This document shows positions 9,107 to 20,867 of a stretch of DNA of 64,000 nt, piece by piece; the first letter of the stretch is position 1, and each line of letters opens with the position of its first letter. The stretch is taken from NCBI GenBank assembly GCA_030272585.1, contig BSYQ01000008.1, positions 2,418,001-2,482,000 of the forward strand, written 5' to 3'. The translations under genes and the position numbers were made by a program. The notes under the pieces are model-generated. The model did no database searches and had not been told where the DNA came from. It was given only the letters and a program-made list of their open reading frames with translations. This stretch comes from Bryopsis sp. KO-2023 (taxonomy: Eukaryota; Chlorophyta; Ulvophyceae; Bryopsidales; Bryopsidaceae).

Positions 9107-9332
9107 CACAAAAGAAGCGTGTGAGCGCCAAAGCGGTAGATGACTGAAATGAGGCAGTAGTGGACGAAAGGAGGTGGTGCTGTGTAACGTGGGGTAGTGC
9201 GATAGTGAGGGAATCTTGTGGACAGTTTCGATTAGTCGTGGGAAGGTATAAAGTTCGACAGGGGAAGCTTGTAAACAAGAGACAGCGAACGTTTGTTCGC
9301 GTTGAGATAAGTCTGCGCTCGAGTTTGTTACA
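9107..9332. other. 3' flank of second pol element
   Basis: There is no gene. A purine tract (GACAGGGGAAGC at about 9258) is followed by TGTAAACAAG, and a TGTTACA lies at about 9327-9333, possible remnants of an LTR edge. No second copy of this segment was seen upstream of the pol, so an LTR is not claimed. Confidence 0.3.
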
Positions 9333-10548
9333 GAATCCTTTTTCTTTCTTGAGAACCTGTCTGCAACACAGCCCTTCCCACCAGCCTGGATGGTGGTGGT
9401 TTCCACAGCAACTTTCTGTCTCTGGTTTATTTCAAATCGGGGAAAACCGTGCCAAGCAAATTCACCTGTCTTCACATAACCTTTATGAACTGGGGTTCTC
9501 GTGGAGTGGTTTCGACCACCATCGCAATCGAACTGAAATAAGAGCAAAACTGAATCCAGTAAAAAAAAGCCTAATCACGCCAGAGATTTCACGCAAACCG
9601 TACCGATGCAGAGTGCTATGATCGCTGGCGGTTCGTGGCCCAAGTCTTCAAAAGAACGAGTCGAGCGTTTTTATGAATCATGCGGGGAGAGCGTCCAGTC
9701 AAAAGAGAAGTTCTAAATGATCAAGGATCAAGCCGGATTGTTATATTCCCAAAAAAATTAAAGTTTAGCAAAGAAGCTTCTTTAAAAAGAGATTCATATT
9801 TGTATAAGTAGGATTAGTGATTTGGATTAAGAGAATTAGTATTATTTGATCGAAATGAATTAGTGAATGTGGAGGACCCGCGTTTTTTGTTGTCACCGTG
9901 TCTATGTTTAAAGACACGATGCGCAAGGGCGTCCCTCGTCGCTCTCCCTTATGGACATTGGAGCATCCAGGCAAGCTGTGAACCGCTTCCCAGTACCACC
10001 GTGTCAGGGCTCCCGCCTCACGACAACTACAGAAATTGCCGGACTTAAGAGGTGCTTTTTGATCCTCGGCCGTGCCTTTGGAGAAAAACTTGCTCGTGTT
10101 CTGTTCGGGAAAATTCAGACGTGCTGCTCGTTTCGTCGTTTTCGTGGAACTTTGATCATCTTATTTCTGTTCACGCTTCATTATCAGAGATACCGCTGGA
10201 ACGCGCACTCCCGCGTTCAAGCGCGCGTTTCTTTCGGGTTTGCTCCTCCACAAACGGACAGTAACTCACGAACACCAGTCGCTCACCTTTCCAAAGTGCG
10301 TCTGTTAGGATCGTTACGTTCGTCGGCGAACTAATCACCCACGCTTTGCGTAAAAGCACCTGTTTCATTACCTTTTCGGGCAACTCCGACGTCCGGAAGT
10401 GCTCCGATGAACTGTGGGCTCGTTTGCTGGGGGCAGATCAAAGCCATCACAGACGACAAAAGGACGTTTCTTCTCTCATTACGCCAGTTTGCCGAGTTGA
10501 AACGGACAAGCGGACAAACGAGACTTGGTTCTCGTGGCGAAGGAGGAA
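9333..10548 (+). repeat. Direct repeat, copy A
   Basis: This segment recurs at 11592-12979 in the same orientation, offset by about 2.43 kb. The first 200 bp are patchily similar, then the match is near-perfect from 9542 (GAGCAAAACTGAATCCAG) for roughly 650 bp, falling to about 90% towards the end. Both copies contain the same short hairpin around CGTGTCT/AGACACG. Open frames in the two copies differ in length and look non-coding. This may be a segmental duplication or the long terminal repeats of a non-autonomous element; no TG..CA ends or target duplication were recognised. Confidence 0.8.
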
Positions 10549-10563
10549 CCAGCTCGCCTATAG

Positions 10564-10593
10564 GCTATAGTTCGTTAGCTAACGAACTATAGC
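10564..10593. repeat. 30-bp perfect palindrome
   Basis: GCTATAGTTCGTTAG is followed directly by its exact reverse complement with no spacer. It lies just beyond the right edge of direct repeat copy A and is absent from copy B. Palindromes of this length are unstable and can extrude cruciforms; it could mark a rearrangement junction. Confidence 0.85.
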
Positions 10594-11591
10594 TACAAAC
10601 GATTTGCTCTTTGCCGCGTTCCTTGCGGGGTGGTCGCTCGACCCACTCTTTGTTAAAAGAGTACTGTGCTCGAAGCTGTGGATAGAATGTGAATGAACGT
10701 CTCATGCCTTTCGACTTTTTGCAAGAATGGGAGAGGTCCGTTGATAAACAAACCAAAATTGGCTCAACAAGATGAAGCTTGATTGGGTGTTCCCTTTGGC
10801 CTTTTGCTGTTTTGTCAGTGTTGGATTGGTGGCCTACCGCTTCTTCATTCCCCAACACATTTGCCATGTTTTTAAATTAGGATTTGTGGAAAGGAGTAAT
10901 TCAGTTGGGCACTTTCTGTGAAGTTTGTACAGCTGGGATTCTTGGTTGTGGTATTTGAAGGAACAGGGATCGTACTTTTCACGTTTTATGGGCTATATGA
11001 GAATCAGGATATAGAAATTCGCAATCAAAAATAACTGCAGGTGTTTTTTTAGGCTGTATGAGAATCAGGATATGGCCTGTTGCTTCTTTGCTGATCGAAA
11101 AGGGAATCAGAAAACAAAGAAGGAACCATATATAGGTTTAGTACATGTATTTCTTTCAATTTTTTCAGGTGTCTTTATTTTTTAAGTGGAAAGTTTTATA
11201 TTTTTTTTCTCCAAATGGTTGGTTTAAATTCTTTGGAGGGGTTGAGGGTTGCCAATGATTTTATTCTTTGATTTTGACTTTGGCGGGTTGATTTGCTGGT
11301 TGGTTGATGATGGGTGTGCGTTCCGGAGTGAAAATTTGCTGTGGGTCGATGATTGTGGGTTTTTTTTAAAAGAAAATTTGCTTTGAAAAAAGGGTGGGTT
11401 GGAGAAGTGAGTGGAAGATTTTCCAACCACCAAATTCGTTTTGTTTTTTTCTGTGAATATCATCAGTCATCAATTCACCATTGTTGCGAAGAACAGTGAA
11501 ACAGTGAGTGGAGATTGGACAAGCTCTAGAGTTGGTTTTCCATAATTAAATTCACAATCCAATAAAAAAAAATTGCACCATCAGCAAGGTT
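10594..11591. other. Spacer between the direct repeats, no gene seen
   Basis: A/T-rich sequence. A short block recurs internally: GCTATATGAGAATCAGGATAT (about 10990) and GCTGTATGAGAATCAGGATAT (about 11052). No protein family or RNA gene is recognised on either strand. Confidence 0.5.
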
Positions 11592-12979
11592 ATGAATCCT
11601 TTTTCTTTCTTGAAAACCTGGCTGCAACACAGCCCTTCCCAGTAGCCTGGATATTGCTGGTGTTACAGGGCCCAAAGCACTGTTTTTGGGAGTATGAAAG
11701 GTTTGTGGTTTACTTCATAACTTCAGCCAAAACTTTGCCATACGAACCCAATGTCTCCATCTTTCCTTTCCCAACTGGGGGTTCTTGTGGAGTGGTTTCG
11801 AACACCAACTGAATTCAGCTGCAACAAAGAAAAGCCAACGACCAGCTTGTCGAAGGTTTCTTATCTGTATTTAGTATCAGTTCCCTGTGCTATGTTGCTG
11901 TTAGAGGTAGCAGAAAATCAAAGTTTTGTCATAAAGAAGTGCTCGACTCCATCCGACGCAATCGAAGTGAAATGAGCAAAACTGAATCCAGTAAAAAAAA
12001 GCCTAATCACGCCAGAGATTTCACGCAAACCGTACCGATGCAGAGTGCTATGATCGCTGGCGGTTCGTGGCCCAAGTCTTCATATGAACGAGTCGAGCGT
12101 TTTTATGAATTATGCGGGTGAGCGTCCAGTCATAAGAGAAGTTCTAAATGATCAAGGATCAACCCAGATTGTTATTTTCCCAAAAAAATTAAAGTTTAGC
12201 AAAGAAGCTTCTTTAAAAAGAGATTCATATTTGTATAAGTAGGATTAGTGATTTGGATTAAGAGAATTAGTATTATTTGATCGAAATGAATTAGTGAATG
12301 TGGAGGACCCGCGTTTTTTGTTGTCACCGTGTCTATGTTTAAAGACACGATGCGCAAGGGCGTCCCTCGTCGCTCTCCCTTATGGACATTGGAGCATCCA
12401 GGCAAGCTGTGAACCGCTTCCCAGTACCACCGTGTCAGGGCTCCCGCCTCACGACAACTACAGAAATTGCCGGACTTAAGAGGTGCTTTTTGATCCTCGG
12501 CCGTGCCTTTGGAGAAAAACTTGCTCGTGTTCTGTTCGGGAAAATTCAGACGTGCTGCTCGTTTCGTCGTTTTCGTGGAACTTTGATCATCTTTTTTCTG
12601 TTCACGCTTCATTATCTGAGATACCGCTGGAACTCACATTCCTGCGTTCAAGCGCGCGTTTCTTTCGGGTTTGCTCCTCTACAAACGGACAGTAACTCAC
12701 GAACACCAGTCGCCCACCTTTCCAAAGTGCGTCAGTTGGGATCGTTTCGTTCGTCGGTGAACTATTCACCCACGTTCTGCGTAACAGAACCAGTTTTTAT
12801 TCCTTTTCGGGCAACTCCGACGTGCGGAAGTGCTCCGATGAACTGTGGGCTCGTTTGCTGGGGGCAGATCAAAGCCATCACGGACGACAAAAGGACGTTT
12901 CTTCTCTCATTACGCCAGTTAGCCGAGTTGAAACGGAAAAACAGACAAGCGAGAGTTGGTTCTCGTGGCAAAGGAGAAA
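11592..12979 (+). repeat. Direct repeat, copy B, upstream of the VWA gene
   Basis: Second copy of 9333-10548, longer because of an insertion of about 140 bp near 11810-11970. It ends about 300 bp before the VWA-domain gene and may hold part of that gene's promoter. Long open frames here (for example 12382-13056) are not supported as coding: the corresponding frame in copy A is interrupted early. Confidence 0.8.
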
Positions 12980-13287
12980 CTCACTCACACATACTCTTAT
13001 ACATTTTTGTTTCAATAATATTTCCGTTTTTGCCACAGGTCCACCGAGTTGGATAACACGAAATCGCACGTGAGACGAGTTACTGGGGCTTTGGGCGTTT
13101 AAAAACGTTCTTCTAACGGTTTCAAACCATTTCGATGGTGGTGAACAGTCCCCGTCCACCACTCTTTTCAATCCAATCAAAACCCACACAGTCTCGTCAG
13201 AAAGAAAATGACGTGACGGAAACACAGGTGTTGGGGACAACACTCCACCCCCCAAGTCGCCCGACCAAAAAGAAACCATTTTTCGCG

Positions 13288-16200
13288 ATGATCGGCTCGC
13301 TCGTTTTGTTGGTGCTGGTGTGTTCGTCGCACTCGGTGCCCATTTCCGACTTGCTGCTGTCTTTCGTCGAAGACGAGGAATCTAAGGTTTCAAATTTAGC
13401 GGCGGAGGCTGAGAAAGCGTACGCCGAGCGATCGACCCACGTTCAAGAGTGCACCTGCTCGCGCCACAGTTGCTCCGAGGACTCGGGGCAAGACGCGCGG
13501 TGTTACACGGATCTAGGGACGCTGCCGATCTGCGGCGAGACCTGCCAGGGATCCCTGCTGAACTACAACTCGTCGAACGTGAGGCTGGCGCCAGGCAGCG
13601 ATCCCGCCAGAATAAGCCCTAAAGTGCGTGAAACGCTCTGTACCTTCAGGACGCTGGATGCCGTGTTCGCCGCGCAGTACCCCGAAACTAAGACATGGAC
13701 GTATGTGGGGTCTGTCGATGGAACGTTCAGAGTCTTTCCGACTAGGCATTATCCAAAGGGGCTCCGGGACGGCGACGAAAAATTGGGGGGGTGCAAGAAA
13801 TACGACCCCAGGCTGCGTCCCTGGTACATCGCCGCCAGCACCGGTCCGAAAGACGTCGTGATTCTGCTAGATACGTCGGGGGACGCGGAATCCTCCAAGG
13901 CACGTTGGAAATTGATGGAAAAGAAAGTGGAATTTTTGCTCAGAACCTTTACGTTCGTGGATTTCACGAACATCGTGGTGGGGGCGGGCCAGGCAAACGC
14001 TCTCTGGGAAGTATCGCCGTTAATGTCGTCCACCCCCTCCAATAAAGCACAATTGCAGGCCCGGTTGGCGGATGTCGTACCAGGGGGCAGGTTGGATTTC
14101 AACCTTGGGGTCCAGAAAGCCTTTGACCTGCTGGAATTGGCAGCAAAATCGGACGAGCCCCGTCACTCATCGGGTTGCAGCAAGATCATAATTTCATTGA
14201 CATGGGGCCAGGATTGCTCCCTTTCCAAAATGTCGAAAGGCTGCTCCGTGTCGGACGGCCCCCAGGAGGTTTTGAATAACATAGACGAACGTCAGAAAGC
14301 TTTGGAAAACGAAACGGGGTCCAGAGCTTTGATTTTCACTTTTTCGATCGGGGACGATGCAGACGATTCGCTCCCCAGGCAAATGGCATGCAGGAACGGC
14401 GGGGCCTGGTCGTTTTTCCTCCAAGAGGATGACATGCTGAACTTGAACAGCTACTATGCTTTCCTGGCGGCTGGGCAGCACTCCAGGAAGCCTGTGTGGG
14501 TGGATCCGTATGAGGACAGCAATGGATTGGGGATGTTGACCACGGTTGCGAAACCGTTGTACAGTCCGGATGGGCTGCATGGTGCGAAAGGGGTGCTGAT
14601 CGGGGTGGCGGGCCGGGATGTAATGCTGCAGCAGCTGGAGGTTGGAAACGTGACTCATCAGGAAGTGCTGGATGAACTCGTTGGGCGATCGAGGGAGTGT
14701 GGGGATCATAATCTGAACGGGTGCCAATTGCAGGCAAGGTCGAAATTAGGGTTGAATTGAAAGTACCCGGGGGATAAATGTGAATTGAAAACGGCTGACC
14801 GGAGAAAATTAGAAGAAAAACCAGAAAACCCCATGATAAGGTGTCCATATTTCCTTGAGATACTGCATGAATCGTTTCAAACACTGGCAAGCAGGGTGTT
14901 ATTGTTGCAAGCTTCCTTAATTCTTAATTCTCTACATCCCAGCGAATTCCTGTTGCTGGGTTCCTGTCTTCTATATCCTGCTTTTCGATATTGAATTTTT
15001 CATGGAATCGTGTTTTGCCAAAATGGGTTACCAACGTCATCAATTTTTTGTTTTGAAAAACGAGACATGACTGACAGTTGGCTGGGGGGTGGGGATTGCA
15101 AGTTCAGGTCCAGAGAGAATCATTCACCGAGCACTCCACTTGCCCCGACATCCTACCCGTTGCGGGGTGCTATAAATTCCAAGACAGGTGGCATCAACGA
15201 ATTGAGACCCCCAAGGATTGGATATCAGCCAGGCAAACTTGCAGAAGCAAGGGGGGAGCCCTGGTTTCCATCCGATCACCCAAGAACCTGTTGTTCATAG
15301 CTTCGATGTCTTCCCCCAGTGGTTCATGGTTGGGGGCTCGCAGGCAAAATTCCTCTTTGGAGCAGGGGGCGGATGATCGCAAAAAGACTGTGTTTTTTTG
15401 GGAGGATGGTATGGTGGATCCCGTGAAGAGGCAGTCCAAGTATTGGAGCCGGAGGTCACCTCGCCTGAAATCGGAGGAAGGTGGGGACTTTCTGTCCGGA
15501 TGGAATTTACCTAAGGTTTGAAGTCGCATGTTCCCTGCTGTAGTGTTGGAGCTGTGGAAATGTTGTAAAAGAAAGTGAAAGCTGGGTGTAATTTTTGTGC
15601 TTTTTGTTTATGAAATCCTCCAAGGTGGAGGGTGCGCTAGGGTGGATCCCAGCGGAGCTGAGAGGAACATGAACGATGTTTCCTGCGAGCATCGACTGTC
15701 CTTTATCTGTGAATTTGACGATGAACCAAAGGAGTGCAAAGGTCACACTGAGGAAGTGGTTGGACAGGAGCCCTTCCAGGTCAGACATCCAGTAGACTTG
15801 CCCATTTTCTCCCAATTTTTTTAGTCATCAACCGATTGCTTTTTCACAAACTTCCGTTACATGGTTCCCCTGTTTCTGTCACGCATGCGAAACGTCACAC
15901 CAATTGGACCAAGTTTTGATCCCTGAATCGACAGGGGATGGCGTTTTGCGGTAATAATGCAATTCCTTGCAATTCGGGCGATTCGCTGTGTCGAGCGTTT
16001 TTTTTTTTGGGGGGGGGGGGATCCTTGTTGAGCTTGTTTTGCTATGTGAAATCCCAGGTTCCTCCCTTGTCGTATTGCCAGCGTGAAGGCCCCTTGAACA
16101 CGACGAAAGTCGTGGATTTCGCTCGAGCCATCAGCCCGTCTACCGCGCTTTGCGACATGGGGTCCGAAACAGGGAAGGACTATAAAGAAATGGTATGTTG

Positions 16201-16519
16201 CGAAGAATGCCTGGGCGGCGGCGATTCGAAAAAGCCTGGCAATAAGGGGCCCTTCCCGACGGAACTATGCGAGGAAAACGACGATCGAGTGTGTGAAAAC
16301 CATTCCATTGTTCGAAATCTGCTACTGAGGCTTTGTGCCTTTCGTTATTCGGGTCCCTGCTGCGACTTTATTCGAACTAAGCGGCAAAAGCCCGACTGGC
16401 CGTTTTTCAAAGCGTGCACGTGTTCCCGCAAGAATGTGTGCGATGTTCAACCGTTCATTAATCTGTCCATTCTGTTCGAGAAATGCGGTGCCCCTCTTGG
16501 ATCTATTCCAGTTTGCTGA
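13288..16519 (+). CDS. Secreted VWA-Cache-C-type lectin protein, alpha2delta-like
   Basis: Exons 13288-14733, 15108-15480, 15625-15779 and 16058-16519 join in frame to 811 aa. I chose the ATG at 13288, not the in-frame ATG at 13135, because it starts a signal peptide (MIGSLVLLVLVCSSHS). The motif YDPRLRPWYIAA precedes a VWA domain (VVILLDTSGD, about 191-380); D195, S197 and D199 form a variant metal-ion site. A Cache-like segment (about 400-470) follows. This order matches calcium-channel alpha2delta subunits. Exons 2-3 encode a C-type lectin fold (CYKF, FFWEDG, NDVSCEHRLSFICE; about 490-640), and exon 4 a Cys-rich tail (659-811) with no membrane anchor. Intron 1 appears to use a GC donor (CAG/GCAAGG). 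Likely an extracellular or wall-associated binding protein; its ligand is unknown. Confidence 0.8.
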
Positions 16520-17465
16520 AAGTGGGGGGGGGGGAAGAGGATTAGGTTCTCCCTTGGAGCGCTTTTTAGATTCTTTATAAAAAAAAAATTGTTTTCTTTT
16601 GAAAAAATTTGACCGGTTGCTGAGCTCTATCAGCGGTGAACAAGGGCCGCAGCAAGCAGTGTTTTTGTTTTCGAAGCAGGCAGATCTTTTATATGTTTTA
16701 TAAACACTTTTTTTGAGAGGTCGAAAAAACACAACAACAAAGGAATAAGAAATTATGCAGTATTGAGGGTAATGAGAGTGTGCACTGTTTTACTTTTATG
16801 GGTTTTAGGTATCGAATTTTTGGCAGTCAGATGTGCTTAGTGGTAGGAACTTTTTTTTTTCACAGTTTTTCCCGAGGGGAAGGTATTATTGGCTGATGTA
16901 GTGAGGGGGAATTCGTTTGGAAGGGGTGCATGTTCATTGTTTCAGTCGGAATATTTGAGTGTATGTATTGTATTTCTTGAGTTACCAATGTACCATTGTG
17001 CCTTTTGGATTCCTCCTGTTGTTTTTACAGTTTTCAGCTTCAAATGTTCACAACAAAATTTAAAATTCAAAATTTTCAAAATTTAAGAGGGAAAAAAGTT
17101 TCGTAGGTGCTGTTACAGCAGATTTAAGACTATATATTGATTTAATTTTTTTTATAGATATATTTCTGCTGTAAGCAAAGTTTTGTTTCAAGACTGCCGC
17201 AACTGGGTTTCCTCATTGGCTCGAGTCTCTTTTGCTTTTCCTGGCTGTGGGCGGTTGCAACAATTGTTGGGAGCGTTTTTCGAAACACAAGAAATCTGTT
17301 CACTATCAAACCACCAAAATCAGTAGTTTTTGCTTGCAAGCAAATCGAAATCACTCCATAACTCGAGTCGAGGTCGACCTCCTTCGAATTTGCGAGCCGA
17401 CAAACGGTTTGATTCCGACGTCAAAACGTTCAAGCAATGAGTTGAGGGATTTCGATTTGGCGGAA
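16520..17465. other. Intergenic, no gene seen
   Basis: A/T-rich with G and A homopolymers just after the VWA gene stop. It should contain that gene's 3' UTR and the promoter of the C2/LysM gene. No RNA gene or repeat family is recognised. Confidence 0.5.
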
Positions 17466-19215
17466 ATGTCTCAGCTCCAGATCTCAGTGATAGGTAGAAA
17501 CACCCAAAAACCGGAATCGCTTTCGATAGAAGTTTGACCATCGCCCATCTTGCAGCCCACTATCCCGTTCGGTTGGTTCTTTTGGCGGCCCTGTGCTGAA
17601 GGTTTTTTTCCTTTTTTCCTTTTTTCCTGTCTTCAGAGGCAAGAAACATACAAGGGGATCCAGAGTCGGAGGGCGGTTTCTATGTCAAACTGGCCATTGG
17701 CAGGACAAAGGTTCGTAGCGAGCTGACTGGGCTGCATGCATGCTTATTCTCCCACAACATGTAATCATTGATTGATTGATTGATTCTCCCATCAAAAAAA
17801 AAAAAAAAATGCATGCGTTTATGAAAACAGAAGCACCCCTTTGTGTGTGCAGAAAGGGACAAAATCAATACGCAGCCGCAATCCAAAATTCTTAGAGGAT
17901 GTGCGCTTCGATGCAGTCGATCTGGCTAACCACAGCCTCAAGGTACTTTGCTCATAATCATAAAAGCCGCATAATATAACACACAAAATTATACACAAAC
18001 AAGAGGTCCCATAATAGAACACACAAAATTACACACAAACAAGAGCTCCAACGCCCACAAAATATGTTGCAGCACGAAAACAATGAATCGACTGCGTTGC
18101 GAGGCTTCCACAGATATTGCTAATGCAAGTGGGAGTGCGAGGGGATCTCGTGGTTGGAAGTACAGACGTCTTGTTGGAAGACCTCGACATGGAAGAAGGA
18201 ACCGTTCAGTGGTATGACCTCAAAGAGGCAGGTGAACAGGTCACTGGGACAATCTGTCTTGTGCTGCGGAGCCTAAAAGGTGAGGGCTACCTTTAATCAA
18301 CAGAGGAGACGCGCGATTTATTCGCTTCGTTCAAACTTCATTGATAAGGGTCTCGTCAAGTTCTTAATGTTGAGGGGTGTTATGAACAAACACCACATGG
18401 CTGGCAGCCCCGCCGAGAAACGCTCTAGAGAGTACTTTGCCGGTACCTGTCGAAGATGACCTGCCGACAAGAGCTACCGTGGAGGACGCTTTGCCAACGA
18501 CCCCTGTCGACGACGCCATTCCGGAAACTATCGAGGACGTCATCCCAGCAGCTGTTGAGGATCCATTGCCAGCAGCTGTTGAAGACCCATTGCCAGCACC
18601 TGTCGAGGAGGAACCTCTTTCGGAGCTACCTTACCAGCCGCCTCAAGAGGCACTTGAAGAACAAAACCAGGTTGGGATAGTTTCCAGCTTGAGAACTTTC
18701 AAAAACGGAGCTTACTGTTTCAGCGAAATGTTTGGGAGGCTGTGCACGTGTGCAAGCAGAATTATCGATGGAATTTTGATGCACAGGAAGAAAGTGGGGA
18801 CGCTGACTCTAACGCTGGAGAAGAAGTGGATCCAGTGCCGCCTCTGGAGGTCGAAAACCCACATCCTGATGAACAGCCGCTCGAAGAGGAAGCTGGTCAA
18901 CGACATCCCTCGCGATTCTTCCTTCATTCGTCTATCGGTGCAATCAGCGGTGTTGTGCTCGGAGCTCTCTTCTTTTTCTGCAGCAGTAGACCCGTCTACT
19001 ACGAGGTCAGAGAATTGCTGTGTGGAATGCTCGTGCGTATCTTTCAGCTAGACAGAGACTCGGGTGGAGAAACTGACTTGCGAATCTGTGATCCAGGTCG
19101 AAGAAGGAGATACCTTGAGTTGTATCGGCGATTGTTGCGGACGGGGCTATGAAGAAATCTACAAGCGCAACAAGAGTGTGGTAGCTCATCCTGATGTCAT
19201 TTTCGCTGGAGACAG
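17466..19215 (+). CDS. C2 domain - transmembrane - LysM protein (3' end unresolved)
   Basis: Exons 17466-17493, 17637-17710, 17853-17942, 18114-18279, 18429-18670, 18724-19005 and 19052-19215 keep frame throughout. Residues 1-119 are a C2 domain (LQISVIEARNIQGD, FYVKLAIGRTK, NPKFLEDVRFD, GDLVVGSTDVLLED), a membrane or lipid-binding fold. Residues 120-200 hold Pro/acidic repeats of the type VEDPLPAA. A single membrane span lies at 265-287 with basic residues on its N-side, predicting a cytosolic N-terminus. After it comes a Cys-containing LysM domain (309-349; VEEGDTLSCIG, EIYKRN, DVIFAGD), which binds chitin or peptidoglycan-like glycans. The last LysM strand needs another exon; acceptors at 19614 and 19975 both fit phase 2. 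The penultimate intron is only 46 nt. Confidence 0.72.
17745..17785 (+). repeat. Dispersed repeat end with (ATTG)n tail
   Basis: CTCCCACAACATGTAATC is followed by four ATTG units. The core resembles the other copies at 19291, 26176, 31542, 54045 and 57290, each with a short tandem-repeat tail after an AATGTAA-like core. It lies in an intron of the C2/LysM gene. Confidence 0.5.
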
Positions 19216-20867
19216 GTGAGGAACACTTTGCTTCGTCTGACTGCTCCTAAGATTGTCCCGTTTACTTTGAAGGGGAAAGTCACTGTCGCAACAAACAAAC
19301 AAACAAACAAACAAACATCAATTACATTGTGTAGGAGAGATATTCTCCTATTACAATGATCAGTAAAAATCAAAATCACTGTCTCAACTCTCCCTTGCAA
19401 CACTATTTTTCATTGCATCCAAGTATTATCGTTTCTGATTTTGTGCTTAATATGACCGCTGTTGCATCAGGATAAGAATTAAGTAGCTGATGGAGCAGCT
19501 GGGCGCCGCCATTGCAACCTTGTGGCCGTGAGAAAAAACAAAATGCAACGGTTGCCAAAACCTGTTGCAAATTTTAGCAGCTATGTTTGGGAGGCTTTCT
19601 TTTTAATTCTTTTAGCAACACTTGCTTTGGACAAGAACGAATCGAAACTGAAACACATTTCTTTTTTGCGAATGTTGTGAACATGCAAAATACAATTTGG
19701 GTGACAGGGTGGGCTTGCCCCTCGCCACGCAATTCCCACATCTGCTTCTATTCTGAAGGGGCATAAAAGCCCCACTGCTTCAGACCATAATCTGGCTCGA
19801 AAATCACTTGTGTTCAACACAAGTTCAACAAGCCAGACCCTCTGGTGTGAATAGCCTATTCACATTGGCTAGCTGAGTTAGTCAATATCAAGTCTTAAAG
19901 GAACGTCCCTAAGAATACAACCCCTCTTTTATAGTAAAGTGCTTGAGATTAGGCGACTTTTTCTTTTCTTTTCAGTTACACGTGTAAACGTCGCCTAATC
20001 TCAGGGTTCCAACACTTGCTTTCTTTGTATTTAAAGGGCTGTATAGTTTTTGTTTCTTTTTCCGTGCCAAGTCAGATTTTTTGTTTTCCAGCTTCGTTGT
20101 CGTGGGTTAAAGACTGAAGGAAAGACCAACCTACGTCCAAATGTGTTGTGGAGGCTTAGTTAAATTAGAATCCCAATCACCTGGGTTCCCCACTGGAACA
20201 TACAATCAGAATTAAAAAAAAAGCTAGAACATTGTCTATGCAGTATTGAATGGCAAAGCCTACGAAAAATTTTCGTGAAAAAGATTGCCTCTTCGAAACA
20301 CTTCGATATCATGAAAATTGATTGATTAACCAATTTATTGTGTGTTAAAAAAAAACAAAAACAATCCTGTCGAAATCTGTGAAAAAGGGTATTGTGAAGA
20401 GAGAATGAAAAGCTTGGTAAGTGCTACTGATTTAGTAAACGACCAGCAATGTATGACATGCATTAAGTACATTACTAATGCAATCCCAACGACACTCCCA
20501 ATATTTCAGTTTCTGACTGAGCATCCTTTACATTGGCCAATGTTTCTCTTTCGGACCGTCGACGGCCGAAGCCCTTTTGAAAATATCACACATAATCCAT
20601 AACGCTTGTCCACATCCAACACACAGAAAAGAGAACAGCTCCCGTCTCGGTCGGTCCAAATGTAAGGTGCGTTGATACCACTCACAGACGCGGTTCAACA
20701 TATAGGCTTTCCACTGCTTTTCAAGTGGATTCCGCCCCTCATGTTCACTTCTCCACAAAGGAGATGAACGATACTCGTGTATGCCCGAAATTATACAAGA
20801 TCCTCTGGTTGGTGTTCCATTTGCTGCTGCCCCACATCATGATGAGAGTGGAGCCACTAAAACTGTG
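19216..20867. other. Unresolved 3' part of the C2/LysM gene and intergenic DNA
   Basis: Two acceptors (after 19613 and after 19975) could give the last LysM exon; neither is decisive. A 13-bp inverted repeat (GAGATTAGGCGAC at 19945-19957, complement at 19990-20002) brackets the second acceptor. A Cys-containing open stretch at 20370-20430 (VEICEKGYCEERMKSL, then GTAAGT) might be a further exon. Nothing else is recognised. Confidence 0.4.
19291..19340 (-). repeat. Dispersed repeat end with (TTTG)n tail
   Basis: On the minus strand, CTCCTACACAATGTAATTGA is followed by TGTTTG(TTTG)n. It is nearly identical to the plus-strand copy at 54049-54090. It lies downstream of the last resolved LysM exon. 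Confidence 0.65.

Noticed and set aside
12382..13056. 224-codon open frame in repeat copy B
   Set aside because: The same frame in copy A ends much earlier and composition is not protein-like; treated as a duplicated non-coding segment.
13135..13287. Upstream in-frame ATG for the VWA gene
   Set aside because: It would add 51 residues before a clear signal peptide, hiding it; the ATG at 13288 is a better start.
18742..19152. C2/LysM membrane exon read straight through to a stop at 19152
   Set aside because: The read-through tail is unremarkable, whereas splicing out 19006-19051 joins to a clear LysM domain in another frame.
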